This document shows positions 53,898 to 61,724 of a DNA stretch of 64,000 bases, piece after piece (within the stretch, counting starts at the first letter, position 1; every line of letters starts with the position of its first letter). Source of the DNA: DAOLCO01 sp964612555 (lineage in GTDB: Bacteria > Bdellovibrionota_C > UBA2361 > SZUA-149 > DAOLCO01); the NCBI GenBank assembly GCA_964612555.1, contig CAZTBW010000008.1, forward strand, positions 62,001 to 126,000, read 5' to 3'. The notes under the pieces are model-generated. The model saw only the letters and a program-made list of their open reading frames with translations. It did not search any database and was not told where the DNA came from. Position numbers and translations under genes: made by a program.

Positions 53898-54913
53898 GAA
53901 ATGACAAACTTGCCTTTGCAATTATTGGATGTGGGCGCATAGCTCACAGGCACGCTGAATATATAGCAAAGAGCGGAGTCCTTATTGCAGCTTGTGATAT
54001 TATAGAAGAGAGAGCGAAAGAGCTTGCTAGTACGTATCAGGCACGTTCTTATTCTGAAGTGGATGTGATGCTTTCTTCAGAAAAGGAAATAGATGTTGTG
54101 GTGATATGCAGCCCTAATGGTCTTCATGCTGAACACTCTATTAAAGCCTTGAAGGCAGGCTTTCATGTTCTCTGTGAAAAGCCGATGGCAATCAGTTCGT
54201 CTGATTGCGGAGAAATGATTAAGACTGCTGAGCGCTGCAATAAACGCCTGTTTATTGTCAAGCAAAACAGATTCAATCCTCCTGTTGTTTCTGTAAAGGA
54301 AGCAATTGAAAGTGGGAAGTTAGGTGCTATTTATAGTATACAGTTAAACTGTTTCTGGAATAGAAACTTTGATTATTATCAAAATTCGTGGAAGGGAACG
54401 ATGGCACTGGATGGGGGCACTTTGTTTACCCAGTTCAGTCATTTTATTGATCTTTTATACTGGATGTTTGGAGATGTTCGTCGAGTTTTTTCTTTCAATA
54501 GAAATTTTTCACACGAATCAGTAATAGAATTTGAAGATACCGGAGTCGTGTTACTTGAATTTCAGACTGGTGCTTTGGGAACTATAAACTATACAGTTAA
54601 TAGTTATCGCAAAAATATGGAAGGTTCTCTGAGTATCTTTGGAGAAAAAGGGACAGTCAAAATAGGAGGGCAGTACCTTAATGAACTTGAATATCAGTGC
54701 ATAGAGGATTTTGTCATCCAGAACCTTCCAAAAGGAAATACTGCAAATAACTACGGAACGTATCAAGGCTCAATGTCTAATCATGACAAGGTATATGAAA
54801 ACTTGCTTGATGTATTTTTGAAAGGGAGTGCTATTTCCACTAATTCTTTTGAAGGATTGAAAACAGTGGAGATTATAGAAAAAATATATGAGTCAGCCCG
54901 TATCGCTGGATAA
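53894..54913 (+). CDS. Gfo/Idh/MocA-family sugar-nucleotide dehydrogenase
   Basis: The 339-aa product starts with FAIIGCGRIAHRHAEYI (Rossmann), then VVICSPNGLHAEH, CEKPMAIS and DGGTLFTQFSHFIDLLYWMFG. It is WbpB-like but distinct from the WlbA-type enzyme at 41516. The following genes, an acetyltransferase and a DegT aminotransferase, complete a second oxidation/transamination/acetylation set. The start is ATG 53894, overlapping the upstream stop. The longer TTG frame from 53855 lies inside the upstream gene. Confidence 0.87.
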   Translation: MRNDKLAFAIIGCGRIAHRHAEYIAKSGVLIAACDIIEERAKELASTYQARSYSEVDVMLSSEKEIDVVVICSPNGLHAEHSIKALKAGFHVLCEKPMAISSSDCGEMIKTAERCNKRLFIVKQNRFNPPVVSVKEAIESGKLGAIYSIQLNCFWNRNFDYYQNSWKGTMALDGGTLFTQFSHFIDLLYWMFGDVRRVFSFNRNFSHESVIEFEDTGVVLLEFQTGALGTINYTVNSYRKNMEGSLSIFGEKGTVKIGGQYLNELEYQCIEDFVIQNLPKGNTANNYGTYQGSMSNHDKVYENLLDVFLKGSAISTNSFEGLKTVEIIEKIYESARIAG

Positions 54914-54915
54914 AA

Positions 54916-55377
54916 GTGAGAGCAACATTTCTTGAAAGTGATATTTGGGATGTTTCCTTTGGCAGTAGAGTCAAGGTTATAAAACCAGTAAACCTCTATG
55001 GGTGCACCATTGGTGATGACTGTTTTATTGGTCCTTTTGTAGAAATACAGAAAAATACTTCTATTGGTAAAAGAACAAGAGTTCAATCGCATTCATTTAT
55101 ATGTGAGCTTGTTATTATTGGTGAAGATTGTTTTATAGGTCATGGTGTTATGTTCATTAACGATCTTTTTTCTGAAGGTGGACCTGCGCGTGGAAATACT
55201 TCGCTCTGGAAATCTACCAGGATTGAAGATCATGTTAGTATTGGCAGTAATGCAACTATTTTACCTGTTACTATTTGCTCACGAACAGTGATTGGTGCCG
55301 GAGCGGTGGTTACTAAAGATATTCTTATACCCGGCGTATATGCAGGAAACCCTGCTCGTTTAATCAGAGAACTATGA
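54916..55377 (+). CDS. Hexapeptide N-acetyltransferase (WbpD/FdtC-like)
   Basis: The 153-aa left-handed beta-helix protein has CTIGDDCFIGPFVEIQKN, IGEDCFIGHGVMFINDLF, IEDHVSIGSNATILPV and a closing GAGAVVTKDILIPGVYAGNPARL. HGVMFINDLF matches the FTN-type loop of amino-sugar N-acetyltransferases. It begins with GTG 2 nt after the dehydrogenase and overlaps the aminotransferase gene by 4 bp (ATGA). The likely substrate is the 3-amino sugar made by its neighbour. Confidence 0.85.
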   Translation: MRATFLESDIWDVSFGSRVKVIKPVNLYGCTIGDDCFIGPFVEIQKNTSIGKRTRVQSHSFICELVIIGEDCFIGHGVMFINDLFSEGGPARGNTSLWKSTRIEDHVSIGSNATILPVTICSRTVIGAGAVVTKDILIPGVYAGNPARLIREL

Positions 55378-56486
55378 CAATGAAAATACCTTTTGTTGAC
55401 TTGAAAGCCCAGTATTTTGGAATTAAAGAAGAGATTGATTCGGCTATTGCCAGTGTCATTTCTGAAACAGCTTTTATTGGAGGTCTGCCCGTAAGTCAGT
55501 TTGAGCAGGCTTTTTCAGAGGCGTATGGAGTTAAACACTGTATCTCTGTAGCTAATGGGACAGATTCTCTTTATATCATAATGAAGATGATGGGTTTTGG
55601 ACAAGGTGATGAAGTTATTACTGTTGCTAACAGCTGGATTTCTTCTTCTGAAACCATTAGTCAGGTTGGTGCAAGACCAGTCTTTATAGACATTCATCCA
55701 GAATTTTATTCTATTGATGAGAAGTTAATCGAAGAAAAGATAAATTCCAGAACCAAGGCTATACTGGTGGTACATCTCCAGGGACAGATGTGTGAAATGG
55801 CTACTATAAGTACCCTTTGCGAAAAATATGGACTTTTCTTGATTGAAGACTGCGCGCAGTCTCATTTTTCAGAATACCGTGGACAAAGAGCAGGTACGTT
55901 TGGACAAGCAGCTTCCTTTAGCTTTTATCCTGGAAAAAATCTTGGTGCCTATGGTGATGCAGGTTGTATTCTTACAAACAGTGATGATCTGGCGAGAAAA
56001 TACTGTCTTTTTGCAAGACATGGGGCTTTGAAAAAGCATGAGCACGAAATAGAGGGAATCAATAGTCGTATGGATGGATTGCAGGCAGCAGTTCTTCTTG
56101 CAAAGTTACCACACATTTATCGTTGGACTGAGCAAAGAATACGAAATGCCGATTTGTATGATCTCTGTTTATCAAATGTTGGCGACATCATCATTCCAAA
56201 AAGGAGAGAGAACAGTAAACATACGTTTCACCTTTATGTAATTCGGAGTAATTTTCGAAATGAGCTTGCTTCCTTTTTGCGAGAGCACGGAGTAGAAACC
56301 GCAATCCACTATCCACGGGCTCTTCCTAATCTTCCTGCATATGCGTATTTGGAGTATACACCAGAGGACTTTCCCATAGCTTCTCTGTACCAAAAGCAGA
56401 TATTGTCACTCCCTATGTATCCAGAGCTATCAGAGTCAGCAATCGGGTATGTTGCGGAGTGTATTAAGACTTTTTTTAAGAAATAA
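55374..56486 (+). CDS. DegT/DnrJ/EryC1 aminotransferase (WbpE-like)
   Basis: The 370-aa PLP enzyme has NGTDSLYIIMKMMG, HLQGQMCEM, EDCAQSHFSEYRGQRAGTFG and the PLP lysine in SFYPGKNLGAYGDAG. The sequence MKIPFVDLKAQYFGIKEEI fits the 3-aminotransferase branch (WbpE, WlbC, FdtB). It is the only 3-aminotransferase candidate in the window and may serve both dehydrogenases (41516 and 53894). The first methionine pair offers starts at 55374 or 55380; 55374 gives the ATGA overlap. Confidence 0.88.
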   Translation: MTMKIPFVDLKAQYFGIKEEIDSAIASVISETAFIGGLPVSQFEQAFSEAYGVKHCISVANGTDSLYIIMKMMGFGQGDEVITVANSWISSSETISQVGARPVFIDIHPEFYSIDEKLIEEKINSRTKAILVVHLQGQMCEMATISTLCEKYGLFLIEDCAQSHFSEYRGQRAGTFGQAASFSFYPGKNLGAYGDAGCILTNSDDLARKYCLFARHGALKKHEHEIEGINSRMDGLQAAVLLAKLPHIYRWTEQRIRNADLYDLCLSNVGDIIIPKRRENSKHTFHLYVIRSNFRNELASFLREHGVETAIHYPRALPNLPAYAYLEYTPEDFPIASLYQKQILSLPMYPELSESAIGYVAECIKTFFKK

Positions 56487-57694
56487 TGAAGAAAGTAGTT
56501 TGGTATATTTCAAAATATGCAAGTCCTCTGAAATATGGATTTAACTCGCGTCATTTTCATTTTGCGAAGTGTTTTAATGCAGAAGGTTACAAAACGTACG
56601 TAATATCTTCAGATTCTAATCATCTTGCAGACTTTCCTGATTTTCCAAAAACTTATTTTACTGAAAGTGTCGATGGAGTGGATACTCTCTGGATAAAGAC
56701 TAGAAAATACGCAGAGCGAAGTGGTTTGTCCCGAATACTGAGCTGGGTTGATTTTGAGAGAAAGCTCCTTTGTGTTCCGAAAGAGCACTTGCCAAAGCCA
56801 GATACGATTATAGTATCCTCTCTTTCCCTTCTTAGTGTTGTATCTGGCATGTTTTTTTCAAGAAAGTATTCTGCGCGATTTATTCTTGAAATACGAGATA
56901 TCTGGCCACAAACCCTACTGGATATAGGTACATATAGCCCTTTTAACCCTTTGATATTTGCTCTTGGGATTCTTGAAAAAGTAGCCTACAAAAAAGCCGA
57001 CGTGATAGTGGGTACAATGCCTAATCTTCGGGAACATGTAAAGGAGGTATTGGGTACAGATGAGAAAGTGTACTGCATTCCTCAGGGGATTGATTTGGAT
57101 ATGTATCGAGATAGTCTTGAAGTTTCTGATGATGTGTTTGATGAACACTTGCCTAAAGATAAATTTATCGTTGGGTATGCAGGAAGTATTGGAAAATCTA
57201 ACGCTCTTGAAACTCTTATTTCCTGTGCGAAACGATTACAGAGTAATCAGCGTATATACTTTGCTCTGATGGGAGAAGGAGACTCTCTGACAGAATTTAA
57301 GGAGCAGACGAAGGGATTTAAAAATATAGTGTTTATCCCTAAGATGAATAAAAAATATGTGTCTGCATTCTTAAGTCGTTGTAGTATTTTATATGATAGC
57401 GTGAAACACGTCAGGCTGTATGATTTTGGTTTATCGAGAAATAAATGGATTGATTATATGTTTGCTGGAAAGCCGATCATTGCCTCTTATAGTGGTTTTC
57501 CCAGCATGCTTAATGAATCAGATTGCGGGACTTTTGTTCCTTCAGAAGATGTTTTAGCATTAGAACAGGCACTTCTTAGTTATTCAAATTTTTCTGAGGA
57601 TGTTCTTAATGAGATTGGTAAAAAAGGATACGATTGGCTTTTAGAATACAGAACTTTTGATAAGCTTACAAAAAAATATGTTGAACTCCTGTAA
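56486..57694 (+). CDS. GT4-like glycosyltransferase (WbuB-like)
   Basis: The 402-aa GT-B enzyme begins KKVVWYISKYASPLKYGFNSR and has LEIRDIWPQTLLDIG, GYAGSIGKSNALETLI, and a modified acceptor motif DFGLSRNKWIDYMFAGKPIIAS. RDIWP and the N-terminal pattern place it with WbuB/WcaI-like glycosyltransferases that add amino-sugars. It overlaps the aminotransferase stop by 1 bp and converges on the minus-strand initiation block. Confidence 0.86.
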   Translation: MKKVVWYISKYASPLKYGFNSRHFHFAKCFNAEGYKTYVISSDSNHLADFPDFPKTYFTESVDGVDTLWIKTRKYAERSGLSRILSWVDFERKLLCVPKEHLPKPDTIIVSSLSLLSVVSGMFFSRKYSARFILEIRDIWPQTLLDIGTYSPFNPLIFALGILEKVAYKKADVIVGTMPNLREHVKEVLGTDEKVYCIPQGIDLDMYRDSLEVSDDVFDEHLPKDKFIVGYAGSIGKSNALETLISCAKRLQSNQRIYFALMGEGDSLTEFKEQTKGFKNIVFIPKMNKKYVSAFLSRCSILYDSVKHVRLYDFGLSRNKWIDYMFAGKPIIASYSGFPSMLNESDCGTFVPSEDVLALEQALLSYSNFSEDVLNEIGKKGYDWLLEYRTFDKLTKKYVELL

Positions 57695-57751
57695 AAATTT
57701 TTTAGTGTAGATTTTTCTAGGGTTGTATCCCCCCATTAAGTTGCCTGTGCG

Positions 57752-58429
57752 CTATCCCTCTCTTGATGGTAAATCAAGAAAGATGCGCTGAGGGAGGTCT
57801 GATTGCGGAAAGAGAACTACCCATGCAGTAAGAAGAAATAGTTTGAAATCTGTGCTGGGAGACTGATTTTCCTGATACCATTTTTCAAGCCGTCCTTTAA
57901 AAGGGTAGATTTTATTTTTATAAAAATCCCAGGTATCTTCACCTCTATTTTTTACTTCTGTTATTAACTCTTCTTCATCTCTGAATATGATAGAACCTAT
58001 ACCACTCAATCCTGGTTTTACGTTGTAAATTATTCCCTGAATTTCTTTGGGATATGCTTCAAAGCTTTGTCGCATGACAGGTCGAGGTCCGATAAAGCTC
58101 ATATCTCCTTTTAGAATGTTTATTAACTGAGGTATTTCATTGATTTTTGTTTTTCTAAGAAAAGAGCCAAGAGGAGTAATTCTGGGATCCTTTTTTGTAG
58201 TAATAATTCCTCCTTCCATGTTGGGACTATCTTTTAACATGGTTGCAAATTTCCATATCATAAAAGGCTGATTCTTGTAGCCGATTCGTTCTTGTTTATA
58301 CCATATATAGCCTTCACCAGTGAGCCTAAGGGCTATCATTATTGGTATTATAATTGGTGCGAGTACGATGAGATGTATGCATGCAAGAATAATATCAATG
58401 AGACGTTTGGTATGAGTATATGAAATCAT
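57752..58429 (-). CDS. PglC/WcaJ-like phosphoglycosyltransferase with Asn in the DE dyad
   Basis: The 225-aa monotopic phosphoglycosyltransferase starts with a reentrant hydrophobic helix (residues 8-35), then WYKQERIGYKNQPF, KFATML and GDMSFIGPRPVM. It links the first sugar-1-phosphate to undecaprenyl phosphate. The catalytic dyad Asp-Glu of the family (DE in LDELPQL; PglC D93/E94) reads Asn-Glu here (KINEIPQLINILKGD). A few related sequences share this, so activity may use a different acid or be reduced. It is the last gene of the block and starts 2 nt after its neighbour. Confidence 0.88.
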   Translation of the reverse strand: MISYTHTKRLIDIILACIHLIVLAPIIIPIMIALRLTGEGYIWYKQERIGYKNQPFMIWKFATMLKDSPNMEGGIITTKKDPRITPLGSFLRKTKINEIPQLINILKGDMSFIGPRPVMRQSFEAYPKEIQGIIYNVKPGLSGIGSIIFRDEEELITEVKNRGEDTWDFYKNKIYPFKGRLEKWYQENQSPSTDFKLFLLTAWVVLFPQSDLPQRIFLDLPSREG

Positions 58430-58431
58430 AG

Positions 58432-59643
58432 CTACATCTTTTGATCGAGATTTTTACCAGTTTCTATATGATTGAAATCAGGTAAGAATTTATTCAGTGT
58501 TTGTACTATATCTTGTTTGGAGATGTTAGTGGAGTTTAAACTTTCTTTAAGTTCCTTGACTATTTGTGAAATTATATCCCTATCAAATATTTTTGAATTT
58601 TTTATTATGCCGAGGCTTTTGAATGAGTGTAACTCAAGAGAATCTTTTTTTGAATAAAATTCTTCATACGTCTTTTCCCCCGATGTATCTGAAGTAAAGA
58701 AATATACCGGATAAGGGTCATCATCTTTCATGGAACTGGCATACCCCCTTGCCTCATCTTCTGTAGGGAAAGTGATAATTTTTCTTTCAAAGAATTTAAA
58801 AAAATCTTCTGTGATTTCCTTAAATAAGACCATGTCTTCTTCTGATAGTTTAGGAAAAAATATATTTCCTGATGTTCCCAGTATGCATGCAAGCATACAT
58901 ATTTGACCACTTTCCTCTGGTGAGACAAAGAATCTTTTTATATCTGCCGGACAGGATAGGGGCTGCTTTTTTGAAATTCTTTGTAAGTATCCATCAAGGA
59001 GCGAGCCGTTAGAGAATGCAACGTTTGCAAATCGTGCAGTGGTAACTTTTAATGAATCTGTATAGGAGAGTATAACATGCTCCATGAGTTTCTTACTCGC
59101 TCCCATAATATTGACCGGGTTTGCAGCTTTATCTGTTGATACACAGAAAAAATGTTTAGGGGCAAACTCGAGAAGAGTATCTAAGAATGACTTTGCATGT
59201 AACACGTTATTTTCAATCATTGCTTGTACTGAAAATATGTCTTTTTCACTTCGTACATGCTTGTGTGCAGCAAAGTTTGCGACAATATCGAATGGTCCAT
59301 GCAAGTGAAGTAGCTTTGAGAGAATAGGGTCTGCAAAATTTAGAGGATATGTTTTGTATTCTTTGGGGATATACTGGCGATGTGTACTTCTCAGGTTTCT
59401 AGTTAATTCAGTCAACCCATTTTCATTATTATCTATTACAAATAGCTCAGCGGGCTGAAATTTTAGCATTTCCTGAATGAAGCTGCTACCTATCGTACCA
59501 GCTCCTCCTATGACGAGGAGTGATTTTCCTGATATTTCTTTTTCAAGCGTAGAGTAATTATTTTCTATATCTTCTTTAAAGAGGCTATGATCTCTTTTTG
59601 TAATGTATTGCGATATGAATTTAGAAATGTCGATTCGTAGCAC
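58432..59643 (-). CDS. NDP-HexNAc 4,6-dehydratase-like SDR (PglF/WbpM/CapD family)
   Basis: The 403-aa SDR has the Rossmann motif GGAGTIGSS near residue 46, then NFAAHKHVRSEKD and STDKAANPVNIMGASKKLME. In the last, Met replaces the usual catalytic Tyr of YxxxK, as in WbpM and PglF (S-M-K triad). It is shorter than membrane-bound PglF (about 590 aa) and lacks the N-terminal transmembrane domains. It would make UDP-4-keto-6-deoxy-HexNAc for the aminotransferase next door. Confidence 0.85.
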   Translation of the reverse strand: MLRIDISKFISQYITKRDHSLFKEDIENNYSTLEKEISGKSLLVIGGAGTIGSSFIQEMLKFQPAELFVIDNNENGLTELTRNLRSTHRQYIPKEYKTYPLNFADPILSKLLHLHGPFDIVANFAAHKHVRSEKDIFSVQAMIENNVLHAKSFLDTLLEFAPKHFFCVSTDKAANPVNIMGASKKLMEHVILSYTDSLKVTTARFANVAFSNGSLLDGYLQRISKKQPLSCPADIKRFFVSPEESGQICMLACILGTSGNIFFPKLSEEDMVLFKEITEDFFKFFERKIITFPTEDEARGYASSMKDDDPYPVYFFTSDTSGEKTYEEFYSKKDSLELHSFKSLGIIKNSKIFDRDIISQIVKELKESLNSTNISKQDIVQTLNKFLPDFNHIETGKNLDQKM

Positions 59644-59648
59644 GTGCG

Positions 59649-60806
59649 TTATTTTTTAAAAAAGTTTTTGATTGTTTTTGTTACGGTGTAAAGATCTTCT
59701 TCGCTTAAATTCGCTGAGCTTGGTATACTGATACATTCATTGTATATCATAGATGAAAAATTATGTTCAGTAACATAAATGCTATCTGAAAACATTGGAA
59801 GTGTGTTCATTGGTGTCCAGAGTGGTCTGGAGAGAATATTTCGTTCTTTTAAATATTGTATGAGTGCTCTCATTTTATTTGTTCTAAAGGTAAATAACCA
59901 GGAGTTTGTTTCTACATGGTCTGTGATTTTCTGAAAATTGATATCTTCAACTCCATCAAGTTCATTTCTATAGAATGTTTCAATTGATTTTTTTCGCTTT
60001 AAAATATCTTCAAATTGTTCCATCTGAGCAACACCTAGTGCAGCAAGAACATTAACTAATCTATAGTTATAACCTATTTCATCGTGAATATATTCATCGG
60101 GTGATATTTTTGCCTGTGTGGTGAGATGTTTTGCTTTTTTTGCAAGTGTTTCATCATTGGTAACGATCATCCCTCCGCCACCAGTAGATATTATTTTATT
60201 TCCATTAAAACTAAACACCCCCACTCTGCCAAATGTGCCAGAGGATTGTCCTTTATAAAAAGTTCCAAGCGATTCTGCAGCATCTTCAATAATTTCAAGG
60301 TTATATTTTTTAGCTATTTCAAGAAGAGAATCCATTTGAGGCATGTTTCCGAGAGCATGTACTGGGAGTATACCAAATACTCTTTTTTTGTTTGTGCGGT
60401 GTTGTCTTTTATTTCCAGTGTTTGTCTCAATTGAGATGGTATGTTCTTCCAGGAATTGCTCTACCAGGTTCAGATCTAATTGCCATGTATCTGGGTCTAT
60501 ATCGAATAGTATTGGCTCTGCGCCTGTATATTTTATAGCGTTTAGTGTTGCTATAAAAGTGATATTTGGGCAGAGGATATAATCTCCTGTTTCTACACCT
60601 GAAATAATTTGAGCAATATGAAGCCCGGAAGTGCCGTTCATGCAGGCTACTGCAAACTCTGCTCCAGTGTATTTTGCAATTTGTTTTTCAAATTTTTCTA
60701 CAAAGGATCCGGCAGTAGAAATCCACCCCGTATCAATACATTCTTTTACATAAATCCATTCATTGCCATTTAGGTAAGGTACTGAAAGGGGGATTAGTTT
60801 GTTCAT
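59649..60806 (-). CDS. LegC/PglE-like UDP-4-amino-sugar aminotransferase
   Basis: The 385-aa PLP enzyme begins IPLSVPYLNGNEWIYVKEC, then DTGWISTAGSFVEKFE, as in the LegC family. MNGTSGLHIA, EDAAESLGTFYKG and the PLP lysine in FSFNGNKIISTGGGGM are intact. It transaminates the 4-keto sugar made by the adjacent dehydratase. The start overlaps the acetyltransferase stop (ATGA), so it is coupled to it. LegG/I/F are absent from the window, so a bacillosamine-type product is more likely here than legionaminic acid. Confidence 0.87.
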   Translation of the reverse strand: MNKLIPLSVPYLNGNEWIYVKECIDTGWISTAGSFVEKFEKQIAKYTGAEFAVACMNGTSGLHIAQIISGVETGDYILCPNITFIATLNAIKYTGAEPILFDIDPDTWQLDLNLVEQFLEEHTISIETNTGNKRQHRTNKKRVFGILPVHALGNMPQMDSLLEIAKKYNLEIIEDAAESLGTFYKGQSSGTFGRVGVFSFNGNKIISTGGGGMIVTNDETLAKKAKHLTTQAKISPDEYIHDEIGYNYRLVNVLAALGVAQMEQFEDILKRKKSIETFYRNELDGVEDINFQKITDHVETNSWLFTFRTNKMRALIQYLKERNILSRPLWTPMNTLPMFSDSIYVTEHNFSSMIYNECISIPSSANLSEEDLYTVTKTIKNFFKK

Positions 60807-61420
60807 TTAATTAGTGGCTTTCCAGGGTTTCCTACAATGGTAGTATTATCAGGAATGTCAGATAGTACAACTGTGCCCGCGCCGATAATTACATTATTTC
60901 CTATTTTTATTCCCTGTTTTATGACCGCATTAGCTCCGACAAAAGTTCCTGTTCCAATATTCACATTTCCCGAAAGGACAGCTCCTGGGGCGATATGAAC
61001 AAAATCTCCAATAGTGCATTCGTGTTCTATGATACTTCCAGTATTAATAATGGTTGCGTTTCCTATTCTGGCAAAAGGGTTGATAATTACATTTGTACCT
61101 ATGAGATTTCCATTCAGAATTTCAGCAGATTGGGATATTACAGAGTTTGGAGATACGATTGATGGAAAACTGAATTTATCGTTTAGTTCATTATAAAGTC
61201 TTTCTCTGATCGTATTATTTCCAATTGAGATAAAGATACTTTTACATATTTTAGGGTCAGGATTTTTTCCCAGAAATTCAAGATCATACGGATTATAATT
61301 TTTTTCCTCTTTTTCGTAATATCCAGTCAGTATAAATCCTGAAAGTTTTGCTATTTCTATGCATACAAAGGAGTGTCCAGAGTAGCCGATGATTGATAAA
61401 TGTTTTTTAGTTGTGCTCAT
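60803..61420 (-). CDS. PglD/NeuD-like acetyltransferase
   Basis: The 205-aa protein has an N-terminal Rossmann-like sugar-nucleotide part (LSIIGYSGHSFVCIEIAKL) and a left-handed beta-helix (GNLIGTNVIINPFARIGNA, IGDFVHIAPGAVLSGNVNIG and VGANAVIKQGIKIGNNVIIG as successive coils). PglD acetylates the 4-amino group of UDP-4-amino-4,6-dideoxy-GlcNAc to give UDP-diNAcBac. The catalytic histidine is in the EHECTIGD segment. It heads the block 60803-57752, which contains all steps from UDP-GlcNAc to lipid-linked sugar. Confidence 0.87.
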   Translation of the reverse strand: MSTTKKHLSIIGYSGHSFVCIEIAKLSGFILTGYYEKEEKNYNPYDLEFLGKNPDPKICKSIFISIGNNTIRERLYNELNDKFSFPSIVSPNSVISQSAEILNGNLIGTNVIINPFARIGNATIINTGSIIEHECTIGDFVHIAPGAVLSGNVNIGTGTFVGANAVIKQGIKIGNNVIIGAGTVVLSDIPDNTTIVGNPGKPLIK

Positions 61421-61546
61421 GAATATAGCATTAGTTGGGTATATTTAATATGTACTTCAGGTTTTCTGATTTTAGCGTATTAAGAGGTTTTTATAAAGCT
61501 GTCCCTCAAGGAAATCTACCGCAGTTTATAATAGTTTACTATTAAG
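61421..61546. other. AT-rich gap between glycan block and antitoxin remnant
   Basis: No gene is seen here. A small hairpin (TAATAG-TTTA-CTATTA) at about 61528-61543 could end minus-strand transcription of the antitoxin remnant. Together with that remnant (61547-61715) it makes up the 304 bases between the PglD-like gene and the antiporter. Confidence 0.5.
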
Positions 61547-61715
61547 CTAAGCAGCTTCTTTTTCTTTATTTGGTGTAATTTCAAATTTAAATCCCAGAGC
61601 AGTGAGCAATTTATGAACGCTTTCAAAAGCAGGCTTTCCATTTCCACTCAAACTGCGATAAAGTCCGGTTCTCGAAAGATTTAATGATGCAGAGAGTTTT
61701 GCTATACTATTCAGT
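61547..61715 (-). pseudogene. 3' remnant of a HigA-like/addiction-module antitoxin (XRE HTH)
   Basis: Minus-strand translation ending at the TAG (complement of 61547-61549) gives IAKLSASLNLSRTGLY followed by RSLSGNGKPAFESVHKLL and TALGFKFEITPNKEKEAA. This is the C-terminal helix-turn-helix of the small antidote proteins (TIGR02684 type, consensus LSRTGLYRALSGNG). No start codon or N-terminal half is present. Upstream in this frame the DNA becomes the antisense of the antiporter gene, so the gene is truncated. The toxin partner (RelE/HigB-like, normally upstream) is missing. Confidence 0.75.
61700..61708 (+). promoter_or_regulatory. Extended -10 promoter candidate for the antiporter
   Basis: TGCTATACT has the extended -10 TG-N and a good TATACT hexamer. 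It lies 17 nt before the antiporter ATG, so the leader would be very short (about 10 nt). The element lies inside the antitoxin remnant. Confidence 0.4.
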
Positions 61716-61724
61716 GAGTATCGA

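Noticed and set aside
40858..61420. Complete legionaminic acid pathway
   Set aside because: LegC-like and PglD-like enzymes are present, but no sialate synthase, hydrolysing epimerase or CMP transferase is seen.
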